Under the pieces are notes generated by a model. That model searched no databases and had not been told where the DNA came from. It worked only from the letters and a program-made list of their open reading frames with translations. Below, piece by piece: positions 53,903 through 62,482 of a DNA stretch of 64,000 nt. Every line of letters starts with the position of its first letter. Position 1 is the stretch's first letter. The stretch covers positions 172,274-236,273 of the forward strand of contig JAGLON010000004.1 in NCBI GenBank assembly GCA_023138975.1. Reading direction: 5' to 3'. Position numbers and translations under genes: made by a program. This stretch comes from Candidatus Zixiibacteriota bacterium (lineage in GTDB: Bacteria > Zixibacteria > MSB-5A5 > GN15 > JAAZOE01).

Positions 53903-54784
53903 ATGTTCACGTCTTTCAGCAGTTCTGTTTCTTTTGCAAAAAGGAATCGAATAAAACGGGTCGTTATCGTTTTTGCTGTTTTACTGCTAACCTGTCTCGC
54001 CTCGGAACTGTTTGCCGGAGTTCTGGCCGCCCCGACCGTAGTTTTTCTTTCTGATAAAAACCGCACGGGCCGGATTCATTTGGAAAATCCGTCAAATAAA
54101 CCTAAAGAGGTTGAGATCTATTTCAGTTTCGGTATTCCTACTTCAGATAGCCTCGGCAATATCAACCTGGTTTTGCAGGATTCAAGCATTACTGACTCGC
54201 GCTCTTGTGTCGATTGGGTTCGCGCCTTCCCAAGAAAAATAATTCTCCCCCCTAACGGCTCACAAGTGGTACGTCTTCTTGCTCGACCGCCCAAGGATCT
54301 TCCGGATGGAGAGTATTGGGCACGTATTGTAGTTCGTTCACAAGAAGGCGAATCTTCGATCCCGATGGCTGAAGGCAATGAACAGATCACGACCAAACTG
54401 AATATGATTATGCAGACGGCGATATCACTAAAGTATCGCACGGGTGATCTGGCCGCGCAAATTGAGATGAACAACATCAGCTATACTGTGAAAGAAAAAC
54501 AGATACTGATTTTGGCTGACTTGAAAAACACCGGTAATGTTTCTTATCTCGGTGTTTACAATTGTCTTCTGCTTGATGCTGACAACAAGGTAATTTCGAC
54601 CACGAAAGGCAACCTCGCCGTTTATCGGGAAATGCGAAAGAGAATTAATCTCCCGTTAATTAAAGGCGATTATAAACTGCCGTACACAATTGATTTAAAA
54701 ATAACATGCGAAGGCAGAACCGACATTGACCGAAACGATATTATTTTCGGCAATGAAATAGCATATTCCGCTGTTGTGGAATAA
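53903..54784 (+). CDS. PapD-like periplasmic chaperone
   Basis: The frame is open from 53843, but ATG 53903 has AGGA eight bases upstream and fits a signal peptide (about 1-38, with RNRIKRVVIVFAVLLLTCLASELFAG); 293 residues. The N-terminal immunoglobulin-like domain is recognisable: APTVVFLSDKNRTGRIHLENPSNKPKEVEIYF, DWVRAFPRKIILPPNGSQVVRLLARPPKDLPDGEYWARIVV. The motifs correspond to the G1 strand edge and conserved Arg/Lys of pilus chaperones. Second domain about 190-290. It should fold and donate the DUF4402 subunits to the usher 29 bp downstream. Confidence 0.82.
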   Translation: MFTSFSSSVSFAKRNRIKRVVIVFAVLLLTCLASELFAGVLAAPTVVFLSDKNRTGRIHLENPSNKPKEVEIYFSFGIPTSDSLGNINLVLQDSSITDSRSCVDWVRAFPRKIILPPNGSQVVRLLARPPKDLPDGEYWARIVVRSQEGESSIPMAEGNEQITTKLNMIMQTAISLKYRTGDLAAQIEMNNISYTVKEKQILILADLKNTGNVSYLGVYNCLLLDADNKVISTTKGNLAVYREMRKRINLPLIKGDYKLPYTIDLKITCEGRTDIDRNDIIFGNEIAYSAVVE

Positions 54785-54813
54785 GATGCACATTTAGCCG
54801 TCAGGATGAACAT

Positions 54814-57399
54814 ATGGAAATGTTCAAAGGCTGCAAAAACATATCCGCTGCTGTAATTATAGCTGCGGCACTGATAGTGACCGGTATGCATTCACCCGCC
54901 GGCGCACAGGTAGAGTACGAGGAAATTGTCGTAAATCTGGATGTTCCCCGTTTGGTTAACGCTGACATTTTCGTACAATACGATGGCTCCCAAATCTATA
55001 TTCCTGTTATAGAAGTTTTTAATCTCCTTGAATTAAACGTAATCCACAACAGTGTTTCCCGAAAAGTACTTGGATACTTTATCTATAAAGATAACTCCTA
55101 TGAAATAGACATGGAGCAAGCAACCGTCAAATCTTTTGCCGGTGAGTTTGAGCTTGAGAGAAATAGTTATTTTTACGAAGGACATGAAGTCTTTATCCGG
55201 ATCGATTTATTCAAAACCTATTTCAATCTGGATATGAAATTTGACTTTTCAAAACTCAAAGTCAGCATGCCTCTGAACAAAGATTTCCCCGCCTATCAAC
55301 GGCTGGAACGTAAAAGGGCTCAAGAAAAACTAATAGTCCGCCAAACAGAGGCAAAGAAAGTACATCCGTTGCCCTTCCAGCGCGCCTGGTTTCAAGGAGG
55401 CGTCGCAGACTGGACTATCGCGACTAATCCGGTTGGCAGTAGACGGATACAGTATTTCAGTCTCAATACCGGCAGTATGATATTGGGCGGCGATCTTAAT
55501 GTCATCGGTACGGGAAATACACAAAACGGATTCGATGCCAGCGATCTCCGCTATAGATGGCACTACTTTGTAAATGATAATCAGTACCTGACTCAAGTCG
55601 AAGCCGGAAAAGTATATGCCGGAGGACGGCTTCCGCGAGCAATGGACGGCGCCTATTTTACTAACAAACCGCAGATTCGAAGAAAATTCTTCCAGACCAT
55701 AAACTTGTCTGACTTCGTCGGCAAAGGTTGGGAAGTTGAGTTATATATCGATAATCGGCTAACCGATTTCACTCGAACCGATGAGTCCGGTGAGTATAGT
55801 TTCAATATCGATATCGATTACGGAGCATCGCTCATTACATTAAAAAAATACGGACCTAACGGCGAGATAAGAATTGAAGAACAAAACATAAAAGTGCCTT
55901 ATAATCTTATTCCCAAAAATCAACTGGAATATACTACCGTCATCGGTAATGACAACAATCCTACCTACGGCGGTCTATATGGGCAAACCAATGTTTACTA
56001 TGGCATCACATCAACGCTGACAACTGGTTTGAATCTCGAAATCCCTCTCGGCGCCGATAGTTCCGAGGGTGTCATGGGCGCGATCGATTTCGCGTTCCAG
56101 CCAATATCGAATCTGACCTTCAACGGATATGCCGCTCCGAAACAGGCAATTAATGCCGGAGTCAATTTTACCCAGCCGCGCATCATCAACTTTAATGCTT
56201 CAGTAACGCATTACTTAAGCAACGGATTTCGAAATCTATCCGGCCGGGAAAACTCGATAAATTTATCCATGTCATCTCCGCTAAAAATAGGCTCTAAAAG
56301 AATCAGCCTCCGATTCAACTCATTTATTGATATGTTTGAGAAAACTACTAAGTTTAATTCATACTACGGTTTTAGTGTAAATGTCAGTCGGTTTTATATC
56401 AACTATTTTGGTAAATATAATATCTCCAAATATAAGGATGATCGACCGACAATTTCAGATGTGTCCAGTCAAATTTTAATCTCAACTTCGCTTATCAGAT
56501 GGATTCGCCCCCAAGTACGCTTCAATTATGATCATAGTCATGGGGGAATAACTAAATATGGGATATATCTAACCAAACGGGTATTCAAAACCGGGCAGTT
56601 GTCAATATCATTTGAGCGTTACAATGTTAATAATCAAGAAAAATCAAATATGTTCTCAGTTAATTTCTCAATATTCAGCGGTTTCGCCAATTTCTCATCC
56701 AGACTGCTAAATTCGGGAAATCAAACATCCATCACGCAAACTCAGCGCGGTTCTATTCGTTATAACCAGGAACTTCACAGCTTCCACTTTGATCGCCGGG
56801 CTGGAGTGGGACAAGGATCAGCCGTTTTAAGACCGTTCCTCGATAATAATTATAACGGCCGGTTTGACGAAGGCGATGAGCCGGTTTCCGGCTTAACCGC
56901 AAAAATAAAAGGCGCCAACGGGAAACTGGCAAGCGGCGGTTCTGTCTTTTATTTTGACCGGCTGCGAGCTTATGATGAGTATATCATTGAAATAAATGAA
57001 TACAGCCTTGACAACCCGCTTCTCAAGCCGGTTCACGAAGGCTATCGGATGAATTTCAACCCTAATATGGTAACCTCTATTGATGTTCCAATTGTGATGG
57101 CCGGCGAAGTCAACGGGATGATTATCCGTAAGACTGCTCGAGGACAGTCCGGTTTAGGGGGCGCTAAAGTTGTCTTTATTAATTTATCAACCGGCGAGAA
57201 AACTGAAGTCGTGACTTTCAACAACGGTGAGTTTTATTATCTGGGGCTAATTCCAGGTCGGTACCGGGCACAGCTGGATAAATCACAACTTGACCGCTAT
57301 GGCTATCGATCTATTCCTGAAAACATTGATTTTGAAGTCGAAGCCATTGACGGCGGCGCGGTTGTCGAAGATATTGACTTTATCTTAATGGCAAAATAA
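54814..57399 (+). CDS. Divergent outer-membrane usher
   Basis: 861 residues, the size of ushers. Signal peptide (1-31, PAGAQVEYEE). N-terminal periplasmic part (about 35-165) with chaperone-binding-type layout, then a beta-rich barrel part (about 185-660). The plug-like GWEVELYIDNRLTDFTRTDESGEYSFNIDIDYG ... KYGPNGEIRIEEQ segment (about 308-355) has the pattern of usher plugs of the CS1/alternate type. At the end are two carboxypeptidase-regulatory-like beta domains (FLDNNYNGRFDEGDEPVSG at about 684 and GLGGAKVVFINLSTGEK at about 778). Last gene of the fibre locus. Too divergent from PapC to name by gene symbol. Confidence 0.78.
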   Translation: MEMFKGCKNISAAVIIAAALIVTGMHSPAGAQVEYEEIVVNLDVPRLVNADIFVQYDGSQIYIPVIEVFNLLELNVIHNSVSRKVLGYFIYKDNSYEIDMEQATVKSFAGEFELERNSYFYEGHEVFIRIDLFKTYFNLDMKFDFSKLKVSMPLNKDFPAYQRLERKRAQEKLIVRQTEAKKVHPLPFQRAWFQGGVADWTIATNPVGSRRIQYFSLNTGSMILGGDLNVIGTGNTQNGFDASDLRYRWHYFVNDNQYLTQVEAGKVYAGGRLPRAMDGAYFTNKPQIRRKFFQTINLSDFVGKGWEVELYIDNRLTDFTRTDESGEYSFNIDIDYGASLITLKKYGPNGEIRIEEQNIKVPYNLIPKNQLEYTTVIGNDNNPTYGGLYGQTNVYYGITSTLTTGLNLEIPLGADSSEGVMGAIDFAFQPISNLTFNGYAAPKQAINAGVNFTQPRIINFNASVTHYLSNGFRNLSGRENSINLSMSSPLKIGSKRISLRFNSFIDMFEKTTKFNSYYGFSVNVSRFYINYFGKYNISKYKDDRPTISDVSSQILISTSLIRWIRPQVRFNYDHSHGGITKYGIYLTKRVFKTGQLSISFERYNVNNQEKSNMFSVNFSIFSGFANFSSRLLNSGNQTSITQTQRGSIRYNQELHSFHFDRRAGVGQGSAVLRPFLDNNYNGRFDEGDEPVSGLTAKIKGANGKLASGGSVFYFDRLRAYDEYIIEINEYSLDNPLLKPVHEGYRMNFNPNMVTSIDVPIVMAGEVNGMIIRKTARGQSGLGGAKVVFINLSTGEKTEVVTFNNGEFYYLGLIPGRYRAQLDKSQLDRYGYRSIPENIDFEVEAIDGGAVVEDIDFILMAK

Positions 57400-57412
57400 T
57401 CTTGACATATTG

Positions 57413-58015
57413 CTATAATTTTTCATACCGCATATAATAAATACTCCGTCCTTCATCTCTCCAACGTTGCTCAAAATGTGATGGCGTATAATCATCGAGT
57501 GCGTCAATCCCGGTGAAAAGTCCCGAATGATCTTTCCTGAGCGAATTGACTTTACACAGGTTTGAGGTTGTCCAAATCGCATACGGATAATAATCGGTCG
57601 CCGCAAAGAAATGCCCACCCGGTTTTATCACCCTCGTCAGCTGATTTAAAAACTCTATTGACAATAAACGATTAGGAACATGCCGATTTTTTGGCCACGG
57701 ATCAGGAAATAATACATATACTCGTTCAAACGCTGCTTCTTTACATAGTTCATTGATTACGACTCGGGCATTACCACGAACCAGCAGAATGTTAGTTAAA
57801 CCTTTTTGTTCAATTCTGGGAATCATTTTAGAGTATCTTCTCTTCCCCAGTTCTACCGCCGCGAATTTCTTATCCGGGTGTTTTTCCGCGAGTGAAAGTA
57901 AAAAATCACCCCGACCCGGACCTATCTCCAGAGAATACCCGGATATATCAACCGGATGTTCGGGATAAAAAGACAGCTCTTTCGTCAACTCATATTTATA
58001 GGGAAATGTCCTCAA
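57413..58015 (-). CDS. trmB: tRNA (guanine-N7)-methyltransferase
   Basis: 200 residues; transfers a methyl group from S-adenosylmethionine to G46 of tRNA. Class I methyltransferase motif LEIGPGRGDFLLSLA (about 32-46), then AAVELGKRRYSK, the TrmB signature VLFPDPWPKNRH (about 105-116) and TDYYPYAIW. The start is a TTG (58015) with GGAG seven bases upstream; the nearest ATG upstream is out of frame. Converges on the usher gene with 13 bp between the stops and no terminator. Confidence 0.92.
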   Translation of the reverse strand: MRTFPYKYELTKELSFYPEHPVDISGYSLEIGPGRGDFLLSLAEKHPDKKFAAVELGKRRYSKMIPRIEQKGLTNILLVRGNARVVINELCKEAAFERVYVLFPDPWPKNRHVPNRLLSIEFLNQLTRVIKPGGHFFAATDYYPYAIWTTSNLCKVNSLRKDHSGLFTGIDALDDYTPSHFEQRWRDEGRSIYYMRYEKL

Positions 58016-58116
58016 TTTCGTACTCCATTACAATTTAGTCTGGACAATATAATATAATACGAAAATGACGCAACGAGAGATTATTCCGATTTATTACTAT
58101 AAAACGTTATTACCCA

Positions 58117-58872
58117 TCACGGCCAGATGATAAAATCGCATTTGTCATATGACCTGTCCCGTTTTAATACCGCTGTCCCTTCAACATGGCCTTTTTTATT
58201 GGTATTACCCTCGATAGTAACGAAAGAGTGTTCTTGAATTTTAATTACAATCCCAGTGTGTATCCAATCGGTTGGCGCTTTTCGGATTAAGAAGACAGAT
58301 CCAGCCGGTATTTTAGATTTGTCCGCCAACTGGCGTCCAGAATACAACAGACAATTTCTCTCAGCGTTTATCGCCAGATCATCACAGGAAAAAGAAAATT
58401 CAATCGGGAGTTCTCTATTTGCCGATGAAGCAGCCTGTGAGATTATAAAACTCACAAAACCGGCGCACCAGGAATACTGTTGACCTTCACAACCTTTCAT
58501 ATACAATCGCACCCACGGCCCGCAATTGGCTCCACCTGCCTCGTGAGGATGTTGCCTTAAGTGCTGATTGGCAAAAGCGGCAATGAGCTGAGAGTAAGTA
58601 AAAGATTTGTTGCTATTAGAATTAAGAGCATTCCGCATAGGGCGGGTCAATAGCAGGAATGTTTGTCTGTCAACTGCCCCGGTTAAAGGAATGGTTTTCT
58701 CTGCTTGAAAGTGCTTAACCGCGGCCTGGGTCTGAGGTCCAAATTTCCCATCTATTGATACTATAAATCCATGCAGACAAAGCCATTCCTGAATAATTTT
58801 GACTTTGGTATGATTATCCCCGATACGATACGCTCTATCGAATATTAATTCGGATAATACAAAATGGTCCAT
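58117..58872 (-). CDS. Peptidoglycan-binding and CHAP-like cysteine hydrolase
   Basis: Start at ATG 58872 (251 residues); a TTG 15 bases upstream is open too and neither has a clear ribosome site. Residues about 15-80 are a peptidoglycan-binding domain type 1 (DNHTKVKIIQEWLCLHGF ... DGKFGPQTQAAVKHFQ). The C-terminal part (about 95-250) looks like a CHAP/NlpC-type hydrolase with catalytic candidates Cys in QYSWCAGFVSF, His in DWIHTGIV and a GNTNK motif. There is no signal peptide, so either another export route exists or it acts after lysis. Isolated gene. Confidence 0.75.
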   Translation of the reverse strand: MDHFVLSELIFDRAYRIGDNHTKVKIIQEWLCLHGFIVSIDGKFGPQTQAAVKHFQAEKTIPLTGAVDRQTFLLLTRPMRNALNSNSNKSFTYSQLIAAFANQHLRQHPHEAGGANCGPWVRLYMKGCEGQQYSWCAGFVSFIISQAASSANRELPIEFSFSCDDLAINAERNCLLYSGRQLADKSKIPAGSVFLIRKAPTDWIHTGIVIKIQEHSFVTIEGNTNKKGHVEGTAVLKRDRSYDKCDFIIWP

Positions 58873-58961
58873 ATATATCGTGAACAAAAAGTATAATACA
58901 CCAGAATTGTATTAAAACTGCAGGATGGACTTTATTCGTGAACAACTGCTAATATACGGAT

Positions 58962-60287
58962 TTATTCCTCTATTTTCGCCTTAGCTATAATAGTTTCGAT
59001 ATCAACCTCATCTGTCGCCGGAGGTAAATCAAGAATCTGAGATGCTTCAGATTCGGGCAATTGTTCAACCGCTCGGAGTTTCTTTTCCATGGCTCTGGTA
59101 CGAACACCGGTTTGCTCAATCGTACGCGAAGCGGTACTTAGCTGTCGCTTGACTTTATCTAAAACATCTCCGAATCTGGAGAATTCTGTTTTGACGGCCG
59201 ACAAAACCTGCCATACTTCAGATGCCCGCTGCTCAATCGCCAAGGTTTGAAATCCCATCCGCAGACTGCTGAGAATCGCGGCCAAGGTCGTCGGTCCGGC
59301 AATGACAATGCGGTATTCTCGCTGAACCATATCAATAAGGGACGTATGTCGCAAGACCTCAGCAAAAAGTCCTTCGGTGGCAAGGAACATTATTGCGAAA
59401 TCAGTGGTATGTGGAGGGTTTATATATTTATCATGGATTTCCCGGGCCGAAGATTTTATCGAGCGTGCCAGAGCCTCAGTCGCCTTTTGAACAGCCTCTG
59501 GTTCGCCTTTATCAGCAGCTTCCTGGATACGGAGATAATCTTCCTGCGGAAACTTTGAATCAATTGGAAGCCAGATTTGATTGCCCGGCTCATCGACCGG
59601 ACCGGGAAGTTTTATTGCAAATTCCACAATTGCATCGGAATCAATCTTAGGTTTGACATTTTTCTCAAATTGTGCCGGTGTGAGTATTTGCTCCAGTATT
59701 GCGCCGAGTTGGACTTCCGCCCAAGTACCACGAGCTTTCACATTGGTAAGAACCCGCTTGAGATCGCCGACTCCCGTGGCCAGAGTCTGCATCTCCCCAA
59801 GACCTCGCTGAACAGCCTCCAGCCGCTCGCTGACAATCTTGAATGACTCTCCCAGCCTCTTTTCGAGCGTTTCATGAAGTTTTTCATCAACGGTCTTTCT
59901 CATTTGTTCAAGTTTCTTTTCATTACCATTCTGAAGCTCTTTCACCCGTTTATCTATAGTAGAGCGGATAACATCGAGTGAATTCTGGTTGGAATCAGTC
60001 AATTCCTTGAGTTGTTTTGTCAATCCATCCAACTGAGTATGTTGAAGCTGGCTCATATTAGTCAAAGTAGTAGTCAACGTATCATTGGCTGATTTGAGGC
60101 CGGAAGTCACTTCTTCGCGAAGCTCCCGAGCGGATTTACTTGATTCTTCCCTTCCATAGCGCAGCTCTTCCCTGATTATTTTATCCGCGTCTTCAGAACT
60201 TTTAGAAGAGCGAAACAGAGAAATGGTTACAAGAAAGGCACTTATGACAGTAACGATAAAAACCAACCAGAGCAGAATATTTTCCAT
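58962..60287 (-). CDS. rmuC: RmuC-family DNA recombination protein
   Basis: 441 residues. One N-terminal membrane helix (about 4-26), a long coiled coil (about 30-175), and a RmuC nuclease-like domain (about 180-380) with RGTWAEVQLGAILEQIL, WLPIDSKFPQEDYLRIQEA, KYINPPHTTDFAIMFLATEGLFAEVL and VIAGPTTLAAILSSLRMGFQTL. The K-x(D)-S-K-F-P motif with the PIDSKFP lysine is conserved. RmuC limits inversions at short inverted repeats in E. coli. Ribosome site GGAGAAATTA. Confidence 0.93.
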   Translation of the reverse strand: MENILLWLVFIVTVISAFLVTISLFRSSKSSEDADKIIREELRYGREESSKSARELREEVTSGLKSANDTLTTTLTNMSQLQHTQLDGLTKQLKELTDSNQNSLDVIRSTIDKRVKELQNGNEKKLEQMRKTVDEKLHETLEKRLGESFKIVSERLEAVQRGLGEMQTLATGVGDLKRVLTNVKARGTWAEVQLGAILEQILTPAQFEKNVKPKIDSDAIVEFAIKLPGPVDEPGNQIWLPIDSKFPQEDYLRIQEAADKGEPEAVQKATEALARSIKSSAREIHDKYINPPHTTDFAIMFLATEGLFAEVLRHTSLIDMVQREYRIVIAGPTTLAAILSSLRMGFQTLAIEQRASEVWQVLSAVKTEFSRFGDVLDKVKRQLSTASRTIEQTGVRTRAMEKKLRAVEQLPESEASQILDLPPATDEVDIETIIAKAKIEE

Positions 60288-60548
60288 TAATTTCTCCAGA
60301 ATCCAATCTTTCTATAGTAAAAATAACCGTATTTACCTCTTACAACAAGTGGTATTTAAAGTTGCCACAAATTCATTAAAGACCAATATTCCGCTTGCCA
60401 AATTAAGGAAAGTTTAGTATTATTTGAGGCTTACTCAACGGGTTATAATTGTCTGTTGTATATTAGTTAGCAGTGAACTATCAGGCAGTTAAGTCCGATA
60501 TATTGAAAAGATTCCGTCAGGATTGCGATAGAGGAAGGAACGTGACCA

Positions 60549-60716
60549 ATGGCTAAGAAGAAACAGGGTGCCCGGATTACAATTAAACTCCGGAGTACCG
60601 AAAGCCCATTCACCTACTCGACGAAAAAGAATAAACGAAATACGCCTGATCGGCTTCAGATTAAGAAATACGATCCTTTTCTGAAAAAGCACGTTCTATT
60701 CAAAGAGACCCGATAG
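60549..60716 (+). CDS. rpmG: Ribosomal protein bL33, zinc-free form
   Basis: 55 residues. [14 protein letters not shown], then [37 protein letters not shown]. The family pattern (YxTxKNRRNTPDRLELKKYDP) is unmistakable. It has no cysteine, so it is the C-minus form that does not bind zinc. Preceded by GGAAGGAACG and followed by a terminator; no other ribosomal or tRNA gene is next to it. Confidence 0.93.
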   Translation: MAKKKQGARITIKLRSTESPFTYSTKKNKRNTPDRLQIKKYDPFLKKHVLFKETR

Positions 60717-60740
60717 ATATCAGGTTTGGTGAAAGTTTTA

Positions 60741-60764
60741 AGCCCGGCTATCGCCGGGTTTTTT
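60741..60764 (+). terminator. Rho-independent terminator after rpmG
   Basis: CCCGGC, loop TATC, GCCGGG and six T, 27 bp after the rpmG stop. Confidence 0.85.
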
Positions 60765-60799
60765 ATTATTTTTAATTTTCAATTATTGGATAACATTTC

Positions 60800-61633
60800 A
60801 TGCTGGGTGCTGATTATTACGTTCACAACATTGATCCGGAAATAATACATCTTTGGGGTCAATTCGGTTTACGTTATTATGGTCTCGCTTATGCCCTTGG
60901 ATTCATTATCGCCATTATAATAATGCGGCGCTTACATAAAAAGGGCCTGCTGTCGTTAAACCCCGAGCAACAAAGCACCGCTCTTTTTGCCCTTATATTA
61001 GGGGTCATGATAGGTGGACGGCTGGGGCATATGTTGCTCTACGATCTTAATGGATTCCTTTCAAACCCATTGACGTTTTTCGAAATTTGGAAAGGCGGCA
61101 TGGCCAGCCATGGCGGTTTTGCGGGAGTCTTGGTCGCCTGCTGGTGGATAGCTAAGAAGTATAAAATCGGCTTCTGGAAATTATCGGATGTATTGGCAAC
61201 GATGACACCACCCGGCTTGATGCTCGGTCGCATCGCTAATTTTATAAACGGGGAACTCTGGGGTAAGCCTACCGATGTATCCTGGGCAGTGATATTTCCT
61301 CAAAGTGCGCCGTACGGGACACCGATAGACTTAATCCCGGCTCGTCACCCCTCACAACTATATGAAGCGGCCCTTGAAGGACTGCTATTAGTTATTTACA
61401 CGCAGTGGCGGATGTGGAAAACTAAAGCCCCTTTAACACCGGGCCGACTATGTGGTGAGTTTTTAATACTCTATGCAATTGTAAGAATAATCGGAGAGCA
61501 ATTCCGAGAGCCGGATGCTTCTTTAATTATGGGAGTAAATCCCGGTATTTTCTATTCATTCTTTATAGTGCTATTAGGCGCCGTATTCATTTACTTTTCA
61601 ATACGAAATGCCGCGCAAAAGAAAGCTCACTAG
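60800..61633 (+). CDS. lgt: Prolipoprotein diacylglyceryl transferase
   Basis: 277 residues with seven membrane helices. Lgt signatures: FGLRYYGLAYALG near residues 25-37, GGRLGHMLLYD, GMASHGGFAG (the HGG element with catalytic His/Gly), and GRIANFINGELWGKPTD, the Lgt pattern GRxxNFxNxExxG with the essential Arg. It transfers diacylglycerol from phosphatidylglycerol to the lipobox cysteine of exported proteins, such as the Pal, CpoB and HmcA of this window. Converges on pyrE with only 3 bp between the two stops. Confidence 0.96.
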   Translation: MLGADYYVHNIDPEIIHLWGQFGLRYYGLAYALGFIIAIIIMRRLHKKGLLSLNPEQQSTALFALILGVMIGGRLGHMLLYDLNGFLSNPLTFFEIWKGGMASHGGFAGVLVACWWIAKKYKIGFWKLSDVLATMTPPGLMLGRIANFINGELWGKPTDVSWAVIFPQSAPYGTPIDLIPARHPSQLYEAALEGLLLVIYTQWRMWKTKAPLTPGRLCGEFLILYAIVRIIGEQFREPDASLIMGVNPGIFYSFFIVLLGAVFIYFSIRNAAQKKAH

Positions 61634-61636
61634 TTA

Positions 61637-62323
61637 CTATAACAGCTTAATCGAACTAACTCCATACTTATCGAATTCTGCTTCAATTGCCAGCCCAATT
61701 TCTTCTCCGTCATGTACCTTATTAAACACAACCGGCAGGAGATCTAAAGCTGAGCTCATGTTATAGAACGGTACCTTCCTTTTGGCAAAAGCATCTTTTA
61801 CGCTCAAACCATCATTCCGTTTTTCCATACGGTTAGTAAGACTGATTACCGCAACCACATCTATGCCAGCATCTCTCAGGCTATCAAGGGAATTTAATGA
61901 AGAGCCCCCTGTCGTTGTGACGTCTTCTAATAGTACAACTCGACCTTGAGGCAGGCCAACAAAGTATCGGTCCTTGGGTGCGCCATGCTCTTTTGGTTTG
62001 GCACGCCCCATCGATAATGCATGGCTGCCTTTACCGTAATTATCCTGATTTTTTGCCCAAAAAAACTGAGTCAGAATGCCAAGCTTGGTTGCGCCTTCGG
62101 GTACTCCGTAAAAAGTATCGACGTCTATATCATTGTCCCGGACAAATGAAATAACAAAATTTACCAGTATTTCAGTTAAATACACATCCTCGACAACATT
62201 GCGCCAATTAGCATAAAAGTGAGATTTTCTTCCTGATTTCAACGTGATTGCTTCGGAGAAAAACCCATAAACATTGTTTTCCGAGGTAAAGGTATTAAAC
62301 TCATCCTGATTAAATTCCGGCAT
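61637..62323 (-). CDS. pyrE: Orotate phosphoribosyltransferase-like
   Basis: 228 residues. The PRPP-binding motif VVLLEDVTTTGGSSL (about 135-149), the N-terminal SGRKSHFYANWRNV (the substrate-binding pattern of OPRT, xSGxKSxxYxDxR) and GVPEGATKLGIL are seen. It makes orotidine monophosphate from orotate and PRPP. Both the pyrE name and a generic phosphoribosyltransferase fit, because the YAN in place of YxD differs from the common form. Ribosome site GGAGTGGCTT. Confidence 0.85.
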   Translation of the reverse strand: MPEFNQDEFNTFTSENNVYGFFSEAITLKSGRKSHFYANWRNVVEDVYLTEILVNFVISFVRDNDIDVDTFYGVPEGATKLGILTQFFWAKNQDNYGKGSHALSMGRAKPKEHGAPKDRYFVGLPQGRVVLLEDVTTTGGSSLNSLDSLRDAGIDVVAVISLTNRMEKRNDGLSVKDAFAKRKVPFYNMSSALDLLPVVFNKVHDGEEIGLAIEAEFDKYGVSSIKLL

Positions 62324-62426
62324 AAGCCACTCCGATTCTGAGGCATGGGTCGTTTATGGTGTCATTTGAATTCTGAAGTAAATAAAATTTCGCTAAGAAT
62401 ACAATCGTTTTATATCTTAATCACAA

Positions 62427-62457
62427 TAAAAAGCCCGCTCAATTAATTGAGCGGGCT
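62427..62457 (-). terminator. Terminator of the window-edge repeat protein
   Basis: Thirteen-bp palindromic stem AGCCCGCTCAATT / AATTGAGCGGGCT, T-run on the minus strand, 25 bp beyond the stop. Confidence 0.9.
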
Positions 62458-62482
62458 AAGATAAAACTCTGAGTTGATTAAA

